A stretch of DNA of 26,341 bases from an uncultured Pirellulales bacterium (GTDB taxonomy: Bacteria > Planctomycetota > Planctomycetia > Pirellulales > Lacipirellulaceae), in NCBI GenBank assembly GCA_947258835.1, contig CAMYJY010000014.1, positions 1 to 26,341 on the forward strand, read 5' to 3'. Below are positions 1 to 6,943 of the stretch, piece after piece (within the stretch, counting starts at the first letter, position 1; every line of letters starts with the position of its first letter). Both the position numbers and the translations under genes were made by a program. The notes under the pieces were generated by a model. The model searched no databases, was not told the origin of the DNA, and worked only from the letters and a program-made list of their open reading frames with translations.

Positions 1-67
1 CTTGCGCGCGGGAATGACGGAGAACTTGCGCGCGGGAATGACGGAGAACTTGCGCGCGGGAATGACA
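1..67. repeat. Tandem 24-bp repeat, 2.8 copies, at window edge
   Basis: Two full 24-bp units (1-24, 25-48) are identical and are followed by a third that is intact for about 18 bases. Each contains GCGCGGGAATGAC. The same 13-mer is found, reverse complemented, in the palindrome at 12165-12195, so the array seems built from half of that palindromic repeat. It lies just past the dnaB stop codon and may continue to the left of the window. There are no spacers, so it is not a CRISPR array. Confidence 0.8.
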
Positions 68-72
68 GGCGA

Positions 73-1506
73 TTAGAACCCGCTTTGGCCAAAATCTTCA
101 AATTCGGAGTAGGGCTGCTGGGCGTAGTTCCGAAACCGTGTGAATTCATGGCTCCAGGTGAGTTTGACGTCGCCGGTGGGGCCGTTGCGCTGTTTGCGGA
201 CGAGTAAATCCGCCTCGCCGCGCACGGCCTCGCGATCTTCTTCGCTCGACTGGTAATACTCGTCTCGGTGCACAAACATGACCACGTCCGCATCCTGCTC
301 GATGGCCCCCGATTCGCGGAGATGGCTGAGTTGGGGTTTTTTATCTCCGCCGGCCTCCACCTGCCGGTTGAGCTGGGCCAGACATAACACCGGGATAGCC
401 AGCTCACGCGCCAATCCCTTCAGCCGCCGAGCAATCTTGGCCACTTGTTCTTGGCGCGGATCCCGGGCATTGTCCGGCTCGATCAACTGCAGGTAGTCAA
501 TCACGATCAGCCCCAGGTCTCCACGACGCTTCAAGCGGCGGGCATTGGCCGAGATTTCCGTCATGGTGCGACTGGGCGAGTCATCGATATACAGCGGGGC
601 CTGACTCACCTCCGCCGCCGTCTGCACCAATTTCCGGCGCTCGTCGGCCGTGATCGTTCCGTTCCGCAACCGGTGGCCGTTCACCTCCGCGACACTGCAC
701 AGCAGTCGGTCCCCCAACTCCAAGGCAGACATTTCCAGGCTGACAAACAGGACCGGAGAGCGGACGCGCAGTGCGACGTGCTCTGCCATGTTCATGGCCA
801 GCGCCGTCTTGCCCATACTGGGCCGCGCGGCCAGGATCACCAGCTCGGAATTTTGCAGACCACCGGTCATTTGATCAAAGTCATCAAACCCGGTTTCCAG
901 GCCGCCAAAAGCGTGCTGTTGATCCATGCGGGCATCAATGCGATCCAGCGACTCTTGCAGCACTTCGCTGATCACTTGGACTTCACTGGCACTGCGTGAC
1001 TCCAAAATGCCAAACACTTTTTCTTCTGCCTTGCTCAACATCTCACGGGTGTCGGCGGTCGGGTCGTAGGCGTCGTGGAGGATGTCGGTGCCGGCGTGGA
1101 TCAGCGCGCGGAGTAAGGACTTGTCGGCGACAATTTTGGCATAGTATTCCGCATGGGCCGCGGTGGGAACCTGTTGGCCCACCTCGGCCAAATAGGCGGC
1201 TCCGCCTATCGTTTCGTACTGACCGGCCGTGCGCAAACGCTCCACCAGCAGCATCAGATCAATTTGCTGGCCGCCATCGTGCATTTGCAGCAAATGCTCA
1301 AAGAGGATCCGATTGGCGTCGTCGTAGAAATCGGCCGGCCGCACCACCAGTGCCACTTCGTCAAATACCTCCGGGAGTAACAGAATACTCCCCAGCACGG
1401 CCCGCTCGGCCTCCAGATTGCGAGGCAACTGCCGGTGCACAGGGGCCTCCTGAGACCGCGAGGAGGACGAGGTTTGATTCCCTGCCACAGTTGCCACGCT
1501 ACGCAA
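73..1506 (-). CDS. dnaB: Replicative DNA helicase DnaB
   Basis: Hexameric 5'-3' helicase that unwinds DNA at the replication fork and interacts with primase. The N-terminal helical domain spans about residues 25-125 and a RecA-like motor domain follows from about 195. Visible motifs: Walker A ARPSMGKT (about 227-234), Walker B GLIVIDY (about 332-338), AQLNRQVE (about 377-384) and the DnaB signature RESGAIEQDAD (about 397-407). Its 477 residues are normal for the family, and no intein is inserted in the Walker A region, a common intein site. The longest frame starts at TTG (1506), but AAGGGAG lies only one base upstream. GTG at 1497 (codon 4), with about 10 bases of spacing, is the better start. 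It is the last gene of the minus-strand ribosomal/replication block, 71 bases after rplI. Confidence 0.97.
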   Translation of the reverse strand: MRSVATVAGNQTSSSSRSQEAPVHRQLPRNLEAERAVLGSILLLPEVFDEVALVVRPADFYDDANRILFEHLLQMHDGGQQIDLMLLVERLRTAGQYETIGGAAYLAEVGQQVPTAAHAEYYAKIVADKSLLRALIHAGTDILHDAYDPTADTREMLSKAEEKVFGILESRSASEVQVISEVLQESLDRIDARMDQQHAFGGLETGFDDFDQMTGGLQNSELVILAARPSMGKTALAMNMAEHVALRVRSPVLFVSLEMSALELGDRLLCSVAEVNGHRLRNGTITADERRKLVQTAAEVSQAPLYIDDSPSRTMTEISANARRLKRRGDLGLIVIDYLQLIEPDNARDPRQEQVAKIARRLKGLARELAIPVLCLAQLNRQVEAGGDKKPQLSHLRESGAIEQDADVVMFVHRDEYYQSSEEDREAVRGEADLLVRKQRNGPTGDVKLTWSHEFTRFRNYAQQPYSEFEDFGQSGF

Positions 1507-1577
1507 GCTCCCTTAGCGGTGTCGCAGCAACAGGCCGTACCTGCTGTGCTGGCACACTATCGGTTGTTAGGATTTGG

Positions 1578-2117
1578 CTAGGATTTGGCAGGGGTCTCGG
1601 AACCGACCATGGGGACCACCCACACCTTCAGCTCACCCTCCGCCTCGCTGGCCAGTCGGAAGTTGACCGTGTACAGGCCCAACTCCTTCAGCACACCCTC
1701 CAGACGAATTTGGTCGATTTTTAAATGGATATCGCTCTTTTTCAACGCTTCGACAATCTCGGGCGCCCCCACGCTACCGTACAGATGGCCTTCCTCGGTG
1801 GCATTGGCCTCAATCGTAATGCTCTGCTTGGAAATTTCCGCCGCCTGCTTCCGCAGATTTGCCTGCTGCGCCTTCTCCATGGCCTGGAGCTTGGAACGAT
1901 GCTTCTCCACCATCCGCTTGTGATGCTCGGTGGCAATGGTTGCCAGGCCTTGCGGTATCAGGTAATTGGTGGCGTAGCCGGGGCGCACCTCAACGACATC
2001 GCCTTGGTGCCCCAAGTTTTCCACACTGTGGATGAGCAAGAGCTCAATGCCGCCGTGGGGGCCCTTGGGGAGTCGGTGGGTACGGCGAGGAACACGCTTG
2101 TGGTTTGAAACAGGCAT
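1578..2117 (-). CDS. rplI: 50S ribosomal protein bL9
   Basis: Large-subunit ribosomal protein that binds 23S rRNA near the L1 stalk. The typical bL9 N-domain starts at about residue 24 (IELLLIHSVENLGHQGDVVE, then RPGYATNYLIPQGLA), followed by the charged connecting helix and a C-domain containing GSVGAPEIVEALK. The protein has 179 residues against about 150 in most bacteria. The excess is a basic N-terminal extension (residues 1-23, with PRRTHRLPKGPHGG); I recall similar extensions in planctomycete bL9. The stop codon lies in an 11-bp tandem duplication (1568-1589). It is in the common ssb-rplI-dnaB order, downstream of ssb and a hairpin repeat. Confidence 0.95.
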   Translation of the reverse strand: MPVSNHKRVPRRTHRLPKGPHGGIELLLIHSVENLGHQGDVVEVRPGYATNYLIPQGLATIATEHHKRMVEKHRSKLQAMEKAQQANLRKQAAEISKQSITIEANATEEGHLYGSVGAPEIVEALKKSDIHLKIDQIRLEGVLKELGLYTVNFRLASEAEGELKVWVVPMVGSETPAKS

Positions 2118-2149
2118 AGCAAAATACGTAAAAAAGGGGTGAAATTTGG

Positions 2150-2201
2150 GTTTCGATCAATTTACTTCTGAAAGAACGGCCTCCGGCCGTTCTTTCAGAA
2201 A
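2150..2201. repeat. 52-bp hairpin repeat, copy A
   Basis: Contains a perfect 16-bp stem (2166-2181 with 2185-2200) and a 3-base loop; the loop-proximal half is AACGGCC/GGCCGTT. A copy with 2 mismatches in 52 lies in inverted orientation at 6639-6690, including the non-hairpin flank (TTTCGATCAATTTACTT). It lies between ssb and rplI. No U-tract follows the stem on either strand, so it is better described as a dispersed REP-like repeat than a standard intrinsic terminator, although it could stop or stabilise transcripts. Confidence 0.8.
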
Positions 2202-2213
2202 GGGAATTTCGTC

Positions 2214-2654
2214 CTAAAAGGGAATTTCGTCCTGGGGAGGCAGTGCGGGGGCCGCTGCCGCAGCTGGCTGGGCACCCGCCATATCGTGTCCGCCGCTGTC
2301 GGCATCCGAGCCCGGTTGAGAGCCTCTACTACGCCCCCCCAACATTTGCATCTTGTCTGCCACCACACGTAGCTTGGACCGTTTTTGGCCTTCTTTTTCC
2401 CAGGTGTCTAATTTCAGTCGGCCCTCGATCAGCACACTGGAACCTTTGCTCAGGTACTCATTGGCCACTTCCGCCGTCCGTCCCCATAAAGTGATATCGA
2501 CAAAGGTTGGCTCATCGACCCACTGATCATTCCGCTTCACCCGATCATTGACTGCTAGGCCGATCTCGGAAACGGCTGTCCCGCTGGGGATGTACCGCAG
2601 CTCCGGGTCACGGGTGAGATTGCCGAGCAGGACCACGCGATTGTAACTGCCCAT
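2214..2654 (-). CDS. ssb: Single-stranded DNA-binding protein
   Basis: Homotetrameric ssDNA-binding protein of replication and repair. The OB fold is at residues 1-105 (MGSYNRVVLLGNLTRDPELR, then FVDITLWGRTAE and GSSVLIEGRLKLDTWE), followed by a low-complexity Gly/Ala/Pro tail and the conserved acidic tip DEIPF, which recruits partner proteins. The open frame runs upstream to 2804, but that part is Trp/Cys-rich and unlike SSB. The ATG at 2654 has GAAAGGA about 8 bases upstream and matches the family start, giving 146 residues. The 279 bases between it and rpsF show no gene and probably hold its promoter. Odd feature: the DEIPF codons plus stop are tandemly duplicated just after the gene (2199-2213). 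Confidence 0.96.
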   Translation of the reverse strand: MGSYNRVVLLGNLTRDPELRYIPSGTAVSEIGLAVNDRVKRNDQWVDEPTFVDITLWGRTAEVANEYLSKGSSVLIEGRLKLDTWEKEGQKRSKLRVVADKMQMLGGRSRGSQPGSDADSGGHDMAGAQPAAAAAPALPPQDEIPF

Positions 2655-2933
2655 AATGATTGTCCTTTCTAGCACGGCCCAGCCGCAGCCCAGCGGCTCG
2701 CACCGCAGCCAAAATTGGTCGCTCAGGAAAACACCCTGCACCACGCAGGATGCCACCAACCGGGGCCCCCACCAATTAGGGACCCAGCGAATCCACACCA
2801 CCAAAGTACTGCTTGCGGTACTGCTGGCTACTGCGGCACCCGCCAGGTACTGAACAATTGTACCCCACTGGCCTTAGTCTAATACAACTTGCTGCGGGGC
2901 ACAAGAGCTGGCCGCTTCAATTTTCCCACAGGG

Positions 2934-3374
2934 TTACGAAGCTGTGACCTCGGCTGCCTGCTCTGGGGCCTGGGCCACGGTATCGGCGGCGGTGTCCTCG
3001 GCAGGTGCTGCTGCCGCATTGCCCTGGGCGTGTTCGAGCACGGGTTCCACCAAGGCCGCTGGCAGTCGCACAAACAGCTGACGCAAAATCCCCTCGTGCA
3101 GTTCACACTGCCTGGTTAACCCACTGAGTTTCGTGGTCGGCAGCCTAAAATAGGTGATCCAGTAGGCCCCTTTCCGCTGGCCGCGAATCGGATACGCCAA
3201 CCGCCGCTCTTCCCAGAGCCGGCTGACTTCGATCTGCCCCCCGGCACTCTCAATCAATCCATTTACCTCACCGGGCAAAGCATCACGATGACGGGCCAAT
3301 TTATTGGCATCCAAAATGAACATGCCTTCGTAAACTGCGGTTTTCTCAGCCAAAATTTTTCTCCAATCCACCAT
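2934..3374 (-). CDS. rpsF: 30S ribosomal protein bS6
   Basis: Small-subunit ribosomal protein that pairs with bS18 on the platform. The core YEGMFILDANKL at about 15-26, WEERRLAYPIRGQRKGAYW in the middle and the RQLFVRLPA strand are typical. An Ala/acidic tail of about 30 residues follows (after EHAQGNAAAAPAED). The ATG at 3374 would overlap the pth stop by 29 bases and has no Shine-Dalgarno. A TTG at 3353 (codon 8) has GGAG with 7 bases of spacing and overlaps the pth end by only 8 bases. The real start is therefore probably TTG, giving 139 residues and translational coupling with pth. Confidence 0.94.
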   Translation of the reverse strand: MVDWRKILAEKTAVYEGMFILDANKLARHRDALPGEVNGLIESAGGQIEVSRLWEERRLAYPIRGQRKGAYWITYFRLPTTKLSGLTRQCELHEGILRQLFVRLPAALVEPVLEHAQGNAAAAPAEDTAADTVAQAPEQAAEVTAS

Positions 3375-3927
3375 TGAATTTGTTCATCGCTATTTCAATC
3401 CCGTCCGCGACCCAGGTCTCCACGGCTTGGGCAGCTCGCAAAATTTCGCTCTCCAGTATCTGGGACTGGCTGGCATCAAATTTCCCCAACACATAATTGG
3501 CTGGGTCCCACTGCGGCGGCACGGGGCCAATACCAAACCGTAGCCGGGCCAACGCGTTGGTCCCCAAGTGCCGAATCGTATCGGCCAGTCCCTTTTGACC
3601 TCCATCCGAACCTCGGGCCCGCATTCTCAGCGTGCCTAAGGGCAAGTGGAAATCGTCGCAAACCAGCAGGCAATCGGCAACCGCCAGGTTGTAAAAATCG
3701 ACCGCCTGCCGCACGCTCTGACCGCTAAGATTCATGAAAGTGTGCGGCTGGAGCAGGAGGACCCGCTGGCCGCCAAGCGCACACTCCTGCAATTCTCCCC
3801 CAAATTTATGCTTCCCCGGGGCGGCGGCCTGCCTGGCCGCTACCTGGCGGAGGATGTCAAAACCAATGTTGTGACGTGTTTTTTCGTATTTTCTGCCGGG
3901 ATTTCCCAGGCCGATTACCAATTTCAT
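3346..3927 (-). CDS. pth: Peptidyl-tRNA hydrolase
   Basis: Cleaves the ester bond of peptidyl-tRNAs released by stalled ribosomes, recycling tRNA. Family signatures are complete: KLVIGLGNPGRKYEKTRHNIGF at the N-terminus with the conserved Asn (about residue 9) and catalytic His (about residue 19), FMNLSG at about 64-69, the CDDFHLPLG loop with its Asp, and GSDGGQKGL before the tRNA-binding loop. Length 193 residues is normal. It follows ctc by 62 bases, and its end overlaps the start of rpsF. In many bacteria pth and ctc/rplY are adjacent, as here. Confidence 0.96.
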   Translation of the reverse strand: MKLVIGLGNPGRKYEKTRHNIGFDILRQVAARQAAAPGKHKFGGELQECALGGQRVLLLQPHTFMNLSGQSVRQAVDFYNLAVADCLLVCDDFHLPLGTLRMRARGSDGGQKGLADTIRHLGTNALARLRFGIGPVPPQWDPANYVLGKFDASQSQILESEILRAAQAVETWVADGIEIAMNKFNGGLEKNFG

Positions 3928-3989
3928 AACTCAGCAGCGGCTACCGGAAGTTCCCTCACTCCCCGAGGGCCCGGCAACGCTCGCTTTGC

Positions 3990-4625
3990 TTAGCCTTCCT
4001 CCGCAGGGGATTCAGTGCCCTTCTGGCCAATCACTTCCGGTTCGGCACTGCCGGCGGCAGCCGTGTCCTCCTCTTCCTCAACCACCACGCTTTCAATGCA
4101 CTGCACCAAGACGGCACTGGCATCCGTGAGCACCTTGGCACCTGGCGGCAAATCCTCAATGTCCTCCGACTTCAACAATCCACCGAGGTGCAAAGCATTG
4201 ATGCTCAGGTGCAGATTGTCCGGAATGCTGACGGCGCTGGTTTCAATTTCGATTCTGTGCAGCAGCTGATCGACAATTCCGCCCTCGCTCGCACCGGGGG
4301 CCTCGCCCCGCAGCAGCACGGGCAGCTCCACCTTCACGCGATCCGAGGCGTCCACACGCAACAAATCCACGTGCAGCACGTGTTGCTGGAAGGTGTCCCA
4401 TTGGACATCCTGCAGAAAAGCCTGTCCGGCCACAGCTCCCTGCAGCTCGACCAAATGGCCTCCATGACGCAGCGTGGCGTCCAGTTGATCCGCCGGCACC
4501 GCCAAGCTCACCGGCTCCTGGCCGTGGCCGTAGAGGACCGCGGGCAGTTTGCCACCCGTCCGCAAACGACGGTTGTTTAATTTACCCCGTGCAGCACGCT
4601 GCTCAACTTCGAGTACTTCCGGCAT
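3990..4625 (-). CDS. rplY: 50S ribosomal protein bL25, CTC (general stress protein) form
   Basis: 5S rRNA-binding ribosomal protein. The N-terminal bL25 domain (about residues 1-92) carries RGKLNNRRLRTGGKLPAVLY, with the GxxxxRxLR and PAVLYG pattern. A C-terminal TL5/CTC beta domain (about 95-185) includes PVLLRGEAPG and DLPPGAKVL. The tail from about 186 is acidic (VVEEEEDTAAAG). The 211-residue length is that of the long CTC form rather than the short E. coli form. The ATG at 4625 has GAGGGA about 4-5 bases upstream. It lies between prs and pth, as in many bacteria. Confidence 0.94.
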   Translation of the reverse strand: MPEVLEVEQRAARGKLNNRRLRTGGKLPAVLYGHGQEPVSLAVPADQLDATLRHGGHLVELQGAVAGQAFLQDVQWDTFQQHVLHVDLLRVDASDRVKVELPVLLRGEAPGASEGGIVDQLLHRIEIETSAVSIPDNLHLSINALHLGGLLKSEDIEDLPPGAKVLTDASAVLVQCIESVVVEEEEDTAAAGSAEPEVIGQKGTESPAEEG

Positions 4626-4736
4626 GGTTCCCTCAGGCTCGCTGTATTTTTAGGGGACCCACCGGTCCCTGGGGTGTCTGGCTCCCGCCATTGGCAAACC
4701 CCTGATTGTGACCGATACGCCCTGGAATTCAACCCC

Positions 4737-5690
4737 TCAATTCTGCTCATGGAAGAGGCGACTTACCGACTCATTGCGGTGAATGCGTTTGATCGCCTCG
4801 CCCAGCAGGGGGGCGATGCTGAGCACTTGGGTCTGCGGCAAGATTTGCTCGGGGGCCAGGGGAATCGAATCGGTGCAGACAATACTCGCCAAATTGGCGG
4901 CTGCCAGCCGTTCGACCGCGGGACCGCAAAACACGGCGTGGGTGGTGGCCACGTGGATTTCCCGGGCCCCGTGCGCCCGCAGCACGCGGGCCGCCCCGCA
5001 AATCGATCCGGCCGTGCTAATCATGTCGTCGAACATCAGCACCACTTTGTCCGTGACCGGACCGCCGATGACATTTTCCTGGACCGTCGTTTCGGCGCTG
5101 GTGCGCCGCTTATCGATAATCGCCACGCTGCCGCCGAGCCGCTTGGTGTGCCCCAGCGCACGTTTGATGCTGCCCTCGTCCGGGCTGGCGATCACCAGTT
5201 CGGATGGCGGAATCTCACGCCGCAGGAAATGCTCGTTCAGCACCGGCGCGGCGTAGAGGTGATCCACGGGAGCATCAAAAAATCCCTGGATCTGTGCCGC
5301 ATGCAGGTCCATGGCCAGTACGCGATCGGCACCGGCCAGCGAAATCATATTGGCCACCAGCTTGGCCGTAATGGGCACCCGGCCCTCGTCCTTACGGTCT
5401 TGCCGTGCGTAACCGAAGTAGGGGATGACCGCCGTCACACGTTCGGCACTGGCCCGTTTGCAGCAGTCGATCATAACCAGCAGCTGCATCAGATTTTCAT
5501 TGGCTGGCGGGCAGGTCGGCTGGATCAGATAGACGTCGCGACCACGGATATCCTCGTCAATCTTGCAAGACGTTTCTCCATCCGGGAAATTTCCGAGCGT
5601 GATGGCCCCCAGGGAAACACCCAGGTAATCGGCAATGGCTTTTCCGAGCACCGGATTCGCGGTGCCGCTAAACAATTTTAAGTCGGACAT
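4737..5690 (-). CDS. prs: Ribose-phosphate pyrophosphokinase (PRPP synthetase)
   Basis: Makes PRPP from ribose 5-phosphate and ATP, the precursor for purines, pyrimidines, His, Trp and NAD. Class I features: LKLFSGTANPVLGKAIADYL at the start, FPDGETSCKI at about 35-44, the ATP-binding RQDRKDEGRVPITAKLVAN, the catalytic-flexible loop KRR (in IDKRRTSAE, about 193-201), and the PRPP loop VLMFDDMISTAGS (about 215-228). Length 317 residues is normal. The ATG at 5690 has GAGG 4 bases upstream. A MITE copy starts 22 bases upstream of the start codon, separating prs from the glmU-like gene, so any leader of prs now includes mobile-element sequence. Confidence 0.97.
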   Translation of the reverse strand: MSDLKLFSGTANPVLGKAIADYLGVSLGAITLGNFPDGETSCKIDEDIRGRDVYLIQPTCPPANENLMQLLVMIDCCKRASAERVTAVIPYFGYARQDRKDEGRVPITAKLVANMISLAGADRVLAMDLHAAQIQGFFDAPVDHLYAAPVLNEHFLRREIPPSELVIASPDEGSIKRALGHTKRLGGSVAIIDKRRTSAETTVQENVIGGPVTDKVVLMFDDMISTAGSICGAARVLRAHGAREIHVATTHAVFCGPAVERLAAANLASIVCTDSIPLAPEQILPQTQVLSIAPLLGEAIKRIHRNESVSRLFHEQN

Positions 5691-5712
5691 GGGGCCTCAA
5701 TGTGGTTATTTT

Positions 5713-5876
5713 CTCAAAGTGAAAACCAGTCTACTTCGTGCTAGCCGGTTGGGGCCGGAAAAGCCCACTCCATCCGCCTCTGAACCAGGTCTCGTGGTAA
5801 GCCGCCGCGGTGTGGAAACGGGGGCTGTTTTCTCGGGCTTTACCGGCTTCATGGAGGCCTCTGTTTTCAGTTTGAG
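5713..5876. mobile_element. MITE-like element, copy 1
   Basis: A 164-bp element with 14-bp terminal inverted repeats: CTCAAAGTGAAAAC at 5713-5726 and GTTTTCAGTTTGAG at 5863-5876 (one mismatch when paired). Strongly similar copies lie at 20015-20177 (same orientation) and 23777-23941 (inverted). Interior landmarks shared by all three are a GGCCGGAAAAGCCC-type block, a GCCGCGGTG-type block and GGGCTTTACCGGCTTCATGGA. It has no credible transposase, so it would be non-autonomous. TTATT occurs near both ends and may be a target duplication, but the A/T-rich flanks make that uncertain. The right end overlaps the last codons of the glmU-like gene. Confidence 0.8.
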
Positions 5877-6619
5877 TTATTCTGCATTTCGGCTTCGACT
5901 GCCTGGAGATCCGCCATGCTATTGATACTCAAGGCCTCACAGGGCTGCAGGACCTTTTCGGCCAGCACACGCTGGCCACTGGCCAGCAGCAGCGCGGGGC
6001 AGTCCGTCAAGTAGTATTCGTGTTGGGCGTTGTTGTTGCTGAGGTTGTCGAGCGTGGCCAGCAGCTGCTGCGCGTCGAACACGTACGTGCTCACGTTCAC
6101 CTCGCGAATGGCTCGCTCCGCTGGCGTGGCGTCTTTCTCTTCCACGATCCCCGTAAACTGGCCCGCCGCGTCCCGCACAATCCGCCCATATCCGGTCGGA
6201 TCGGGGCGCTCCACCGTGCCCAGCAGGCAGGCCGCCGGGTGGGCGCGATAAATCTCCAGCAGTTTGCGCACCGAGGCCACCTGCACCAGGCACTGATCGC
6301 CGGCGATGATCAGCACGGGGCCCGTGTGCGCAGCCAAGTGGGCACGGCACATCATGACGGCATGCCCCGTGCCCAGCTGCTCGCGCTGTTCCACAAATTC
6401 GATTGCCGGCTCGTCCGCCAGTTCTGCCTGCACCCGTGCTGCCTGGTGACCCACCACCAGCACCGTCCGCGCGACGCCGGCTGCTTGGAGAGCCGTGGTC
6501 ACGTAACGGATCATGGGACGACCGCAGACGGGGACGAGCACCTTGGGCAAGGGCGACTCCATCCGCGTGCCTTTGCCGGCAGCCAGCACGATCGCCAAAC
6601 AATCATCCGAGGTGGTCAT
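5867..6619 (-). CDS. glmU: NTP-transferase domain protein, GlmU uridylyltransferase-like
   Basis: Nucleotidyltransferase that most likely makes UDP-GlcNAc from UTP and GlcNAc-1-phosphate for peptidoglycan or lipopolysaccharide precursors. The pyrophosphorylase signature LAAGKGTRMESPLPKVL is at about 12-28, followed by EQREQLGTGHAVM, GDQCLV (usually GDxPL), GYGRIVRD, IVEEKDA and EVNVSTYVFD, and the end INSMADLQAVE corresponds to the GlmU linker. The protein has 250 residues and lacks the left-handed beta-helix acetyltransferase domain of full GlmU (about 450). The frame extends upstream to 7372, but only ATG 6619, with GGAAG upstream, fits the family. Its last codons (NSN, stop) lie in the MITE end, so the original C-terminus may have been altered. 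It could also use another sugar phosphate. Confidence 0.8.
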   Translation of the reverse strand: MTTSDDCLAIVLAAGKGTRMESPLPKVLVPVCGRPMIRYVTTALQAAGVARTVLVVGHQAARVQAELADEPAIEFVEQREQLGTGHAVMMCRAHLAAHTGPVLIIAGDQCLVQVASVRKLLEIYRAHPAACLLGTVERPDPTGYGRIVRDAAGQFTGIVEEKDATPAERAIREVNVSTYVFDAQQLLATLDNLSNNNAQHEYYLTDCPALLLASGQRVLAEKVLQPCEALSINSMADLQAVEAEMQNNSN

Positions 6620-6943
6620 GGTGTGGTACTTCCTGCAGTTTCTGAAAAAACGGCCGCAGGCCGTTCTTTCAGAAGTAAATTGATCGAAACCAAAGTCGAT
6701 CGTGAAGACTGGCTTATCTTGCCATGAACGACTACGTCCTGCCAGGGGGGCAGGGTACAACCTCATGTGAGCATTCTGTACCGCCACAAAACGACTGGCA
6801 TACCACGAGGCCCGTATGTCTTCCCGCCTTCCCGCACCACTTCCGTCTGTTGCTGGAGCGGCGTAGAATATGAGACTTGGATCGCCCCGGTTTGATTTCC
6901 CTGGCCAGCGAACTCCAACCCCGTATCTCGCCCCTGGCGAAGG
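6620..6943. other. Divergent intergenic region between glmU-like gene and argB
   Basis: These 324 bases separate two divergently transcribed gene blocks and so must hold promoters for both. The part nearest the glmU-like gene is taken by the 52-bp hairpin repeat (6639-6690). The rest holds a small inverted repeat CCTGCC/GGCAGG around 6738-6754. I see no convincing -35/-10 pair, ARG box or riboswitch, and the open frames here look like shadows. Confidence 0.5.
6639..6690. repeat. 52-bp hairpin repeat, copy B (inverted relative to copy A)
   Basis: Reverse complement of 2150-2201 with 2 mismatches in 52 positions. The stem is slightly degraded (GAAAAAACGGCC against GGCCGTTCTTTC). It starts about 20 bases upstream of the glmU-like start codon. 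The conserved flank GTAAATTGATCGAAAC shows that the repeat unit is longer than the hairpin. Confidence 0.8.

Noticed and set aside
1..67. Possible CRISPR array
   Set aside because: Repeats are contiguous without spacers, and related to a REP-like palindrome.
2168..2198. Intrinsic terminator of ssb
   Set aside because: Strong stem but no U-tract on the minus strand, and the whole unit recurs upstream of another gene.
2655..2804. N-terminal extension of SSB by 50 residues
   Set aside because: Trp/Cys-rich and unlike SSB; the ATG at 2654 has a good binding site and family match.
4674..5681. Open frame of 335 codons on the plus strand
   Set aside because: Antisense to prs; no recognisable domain.
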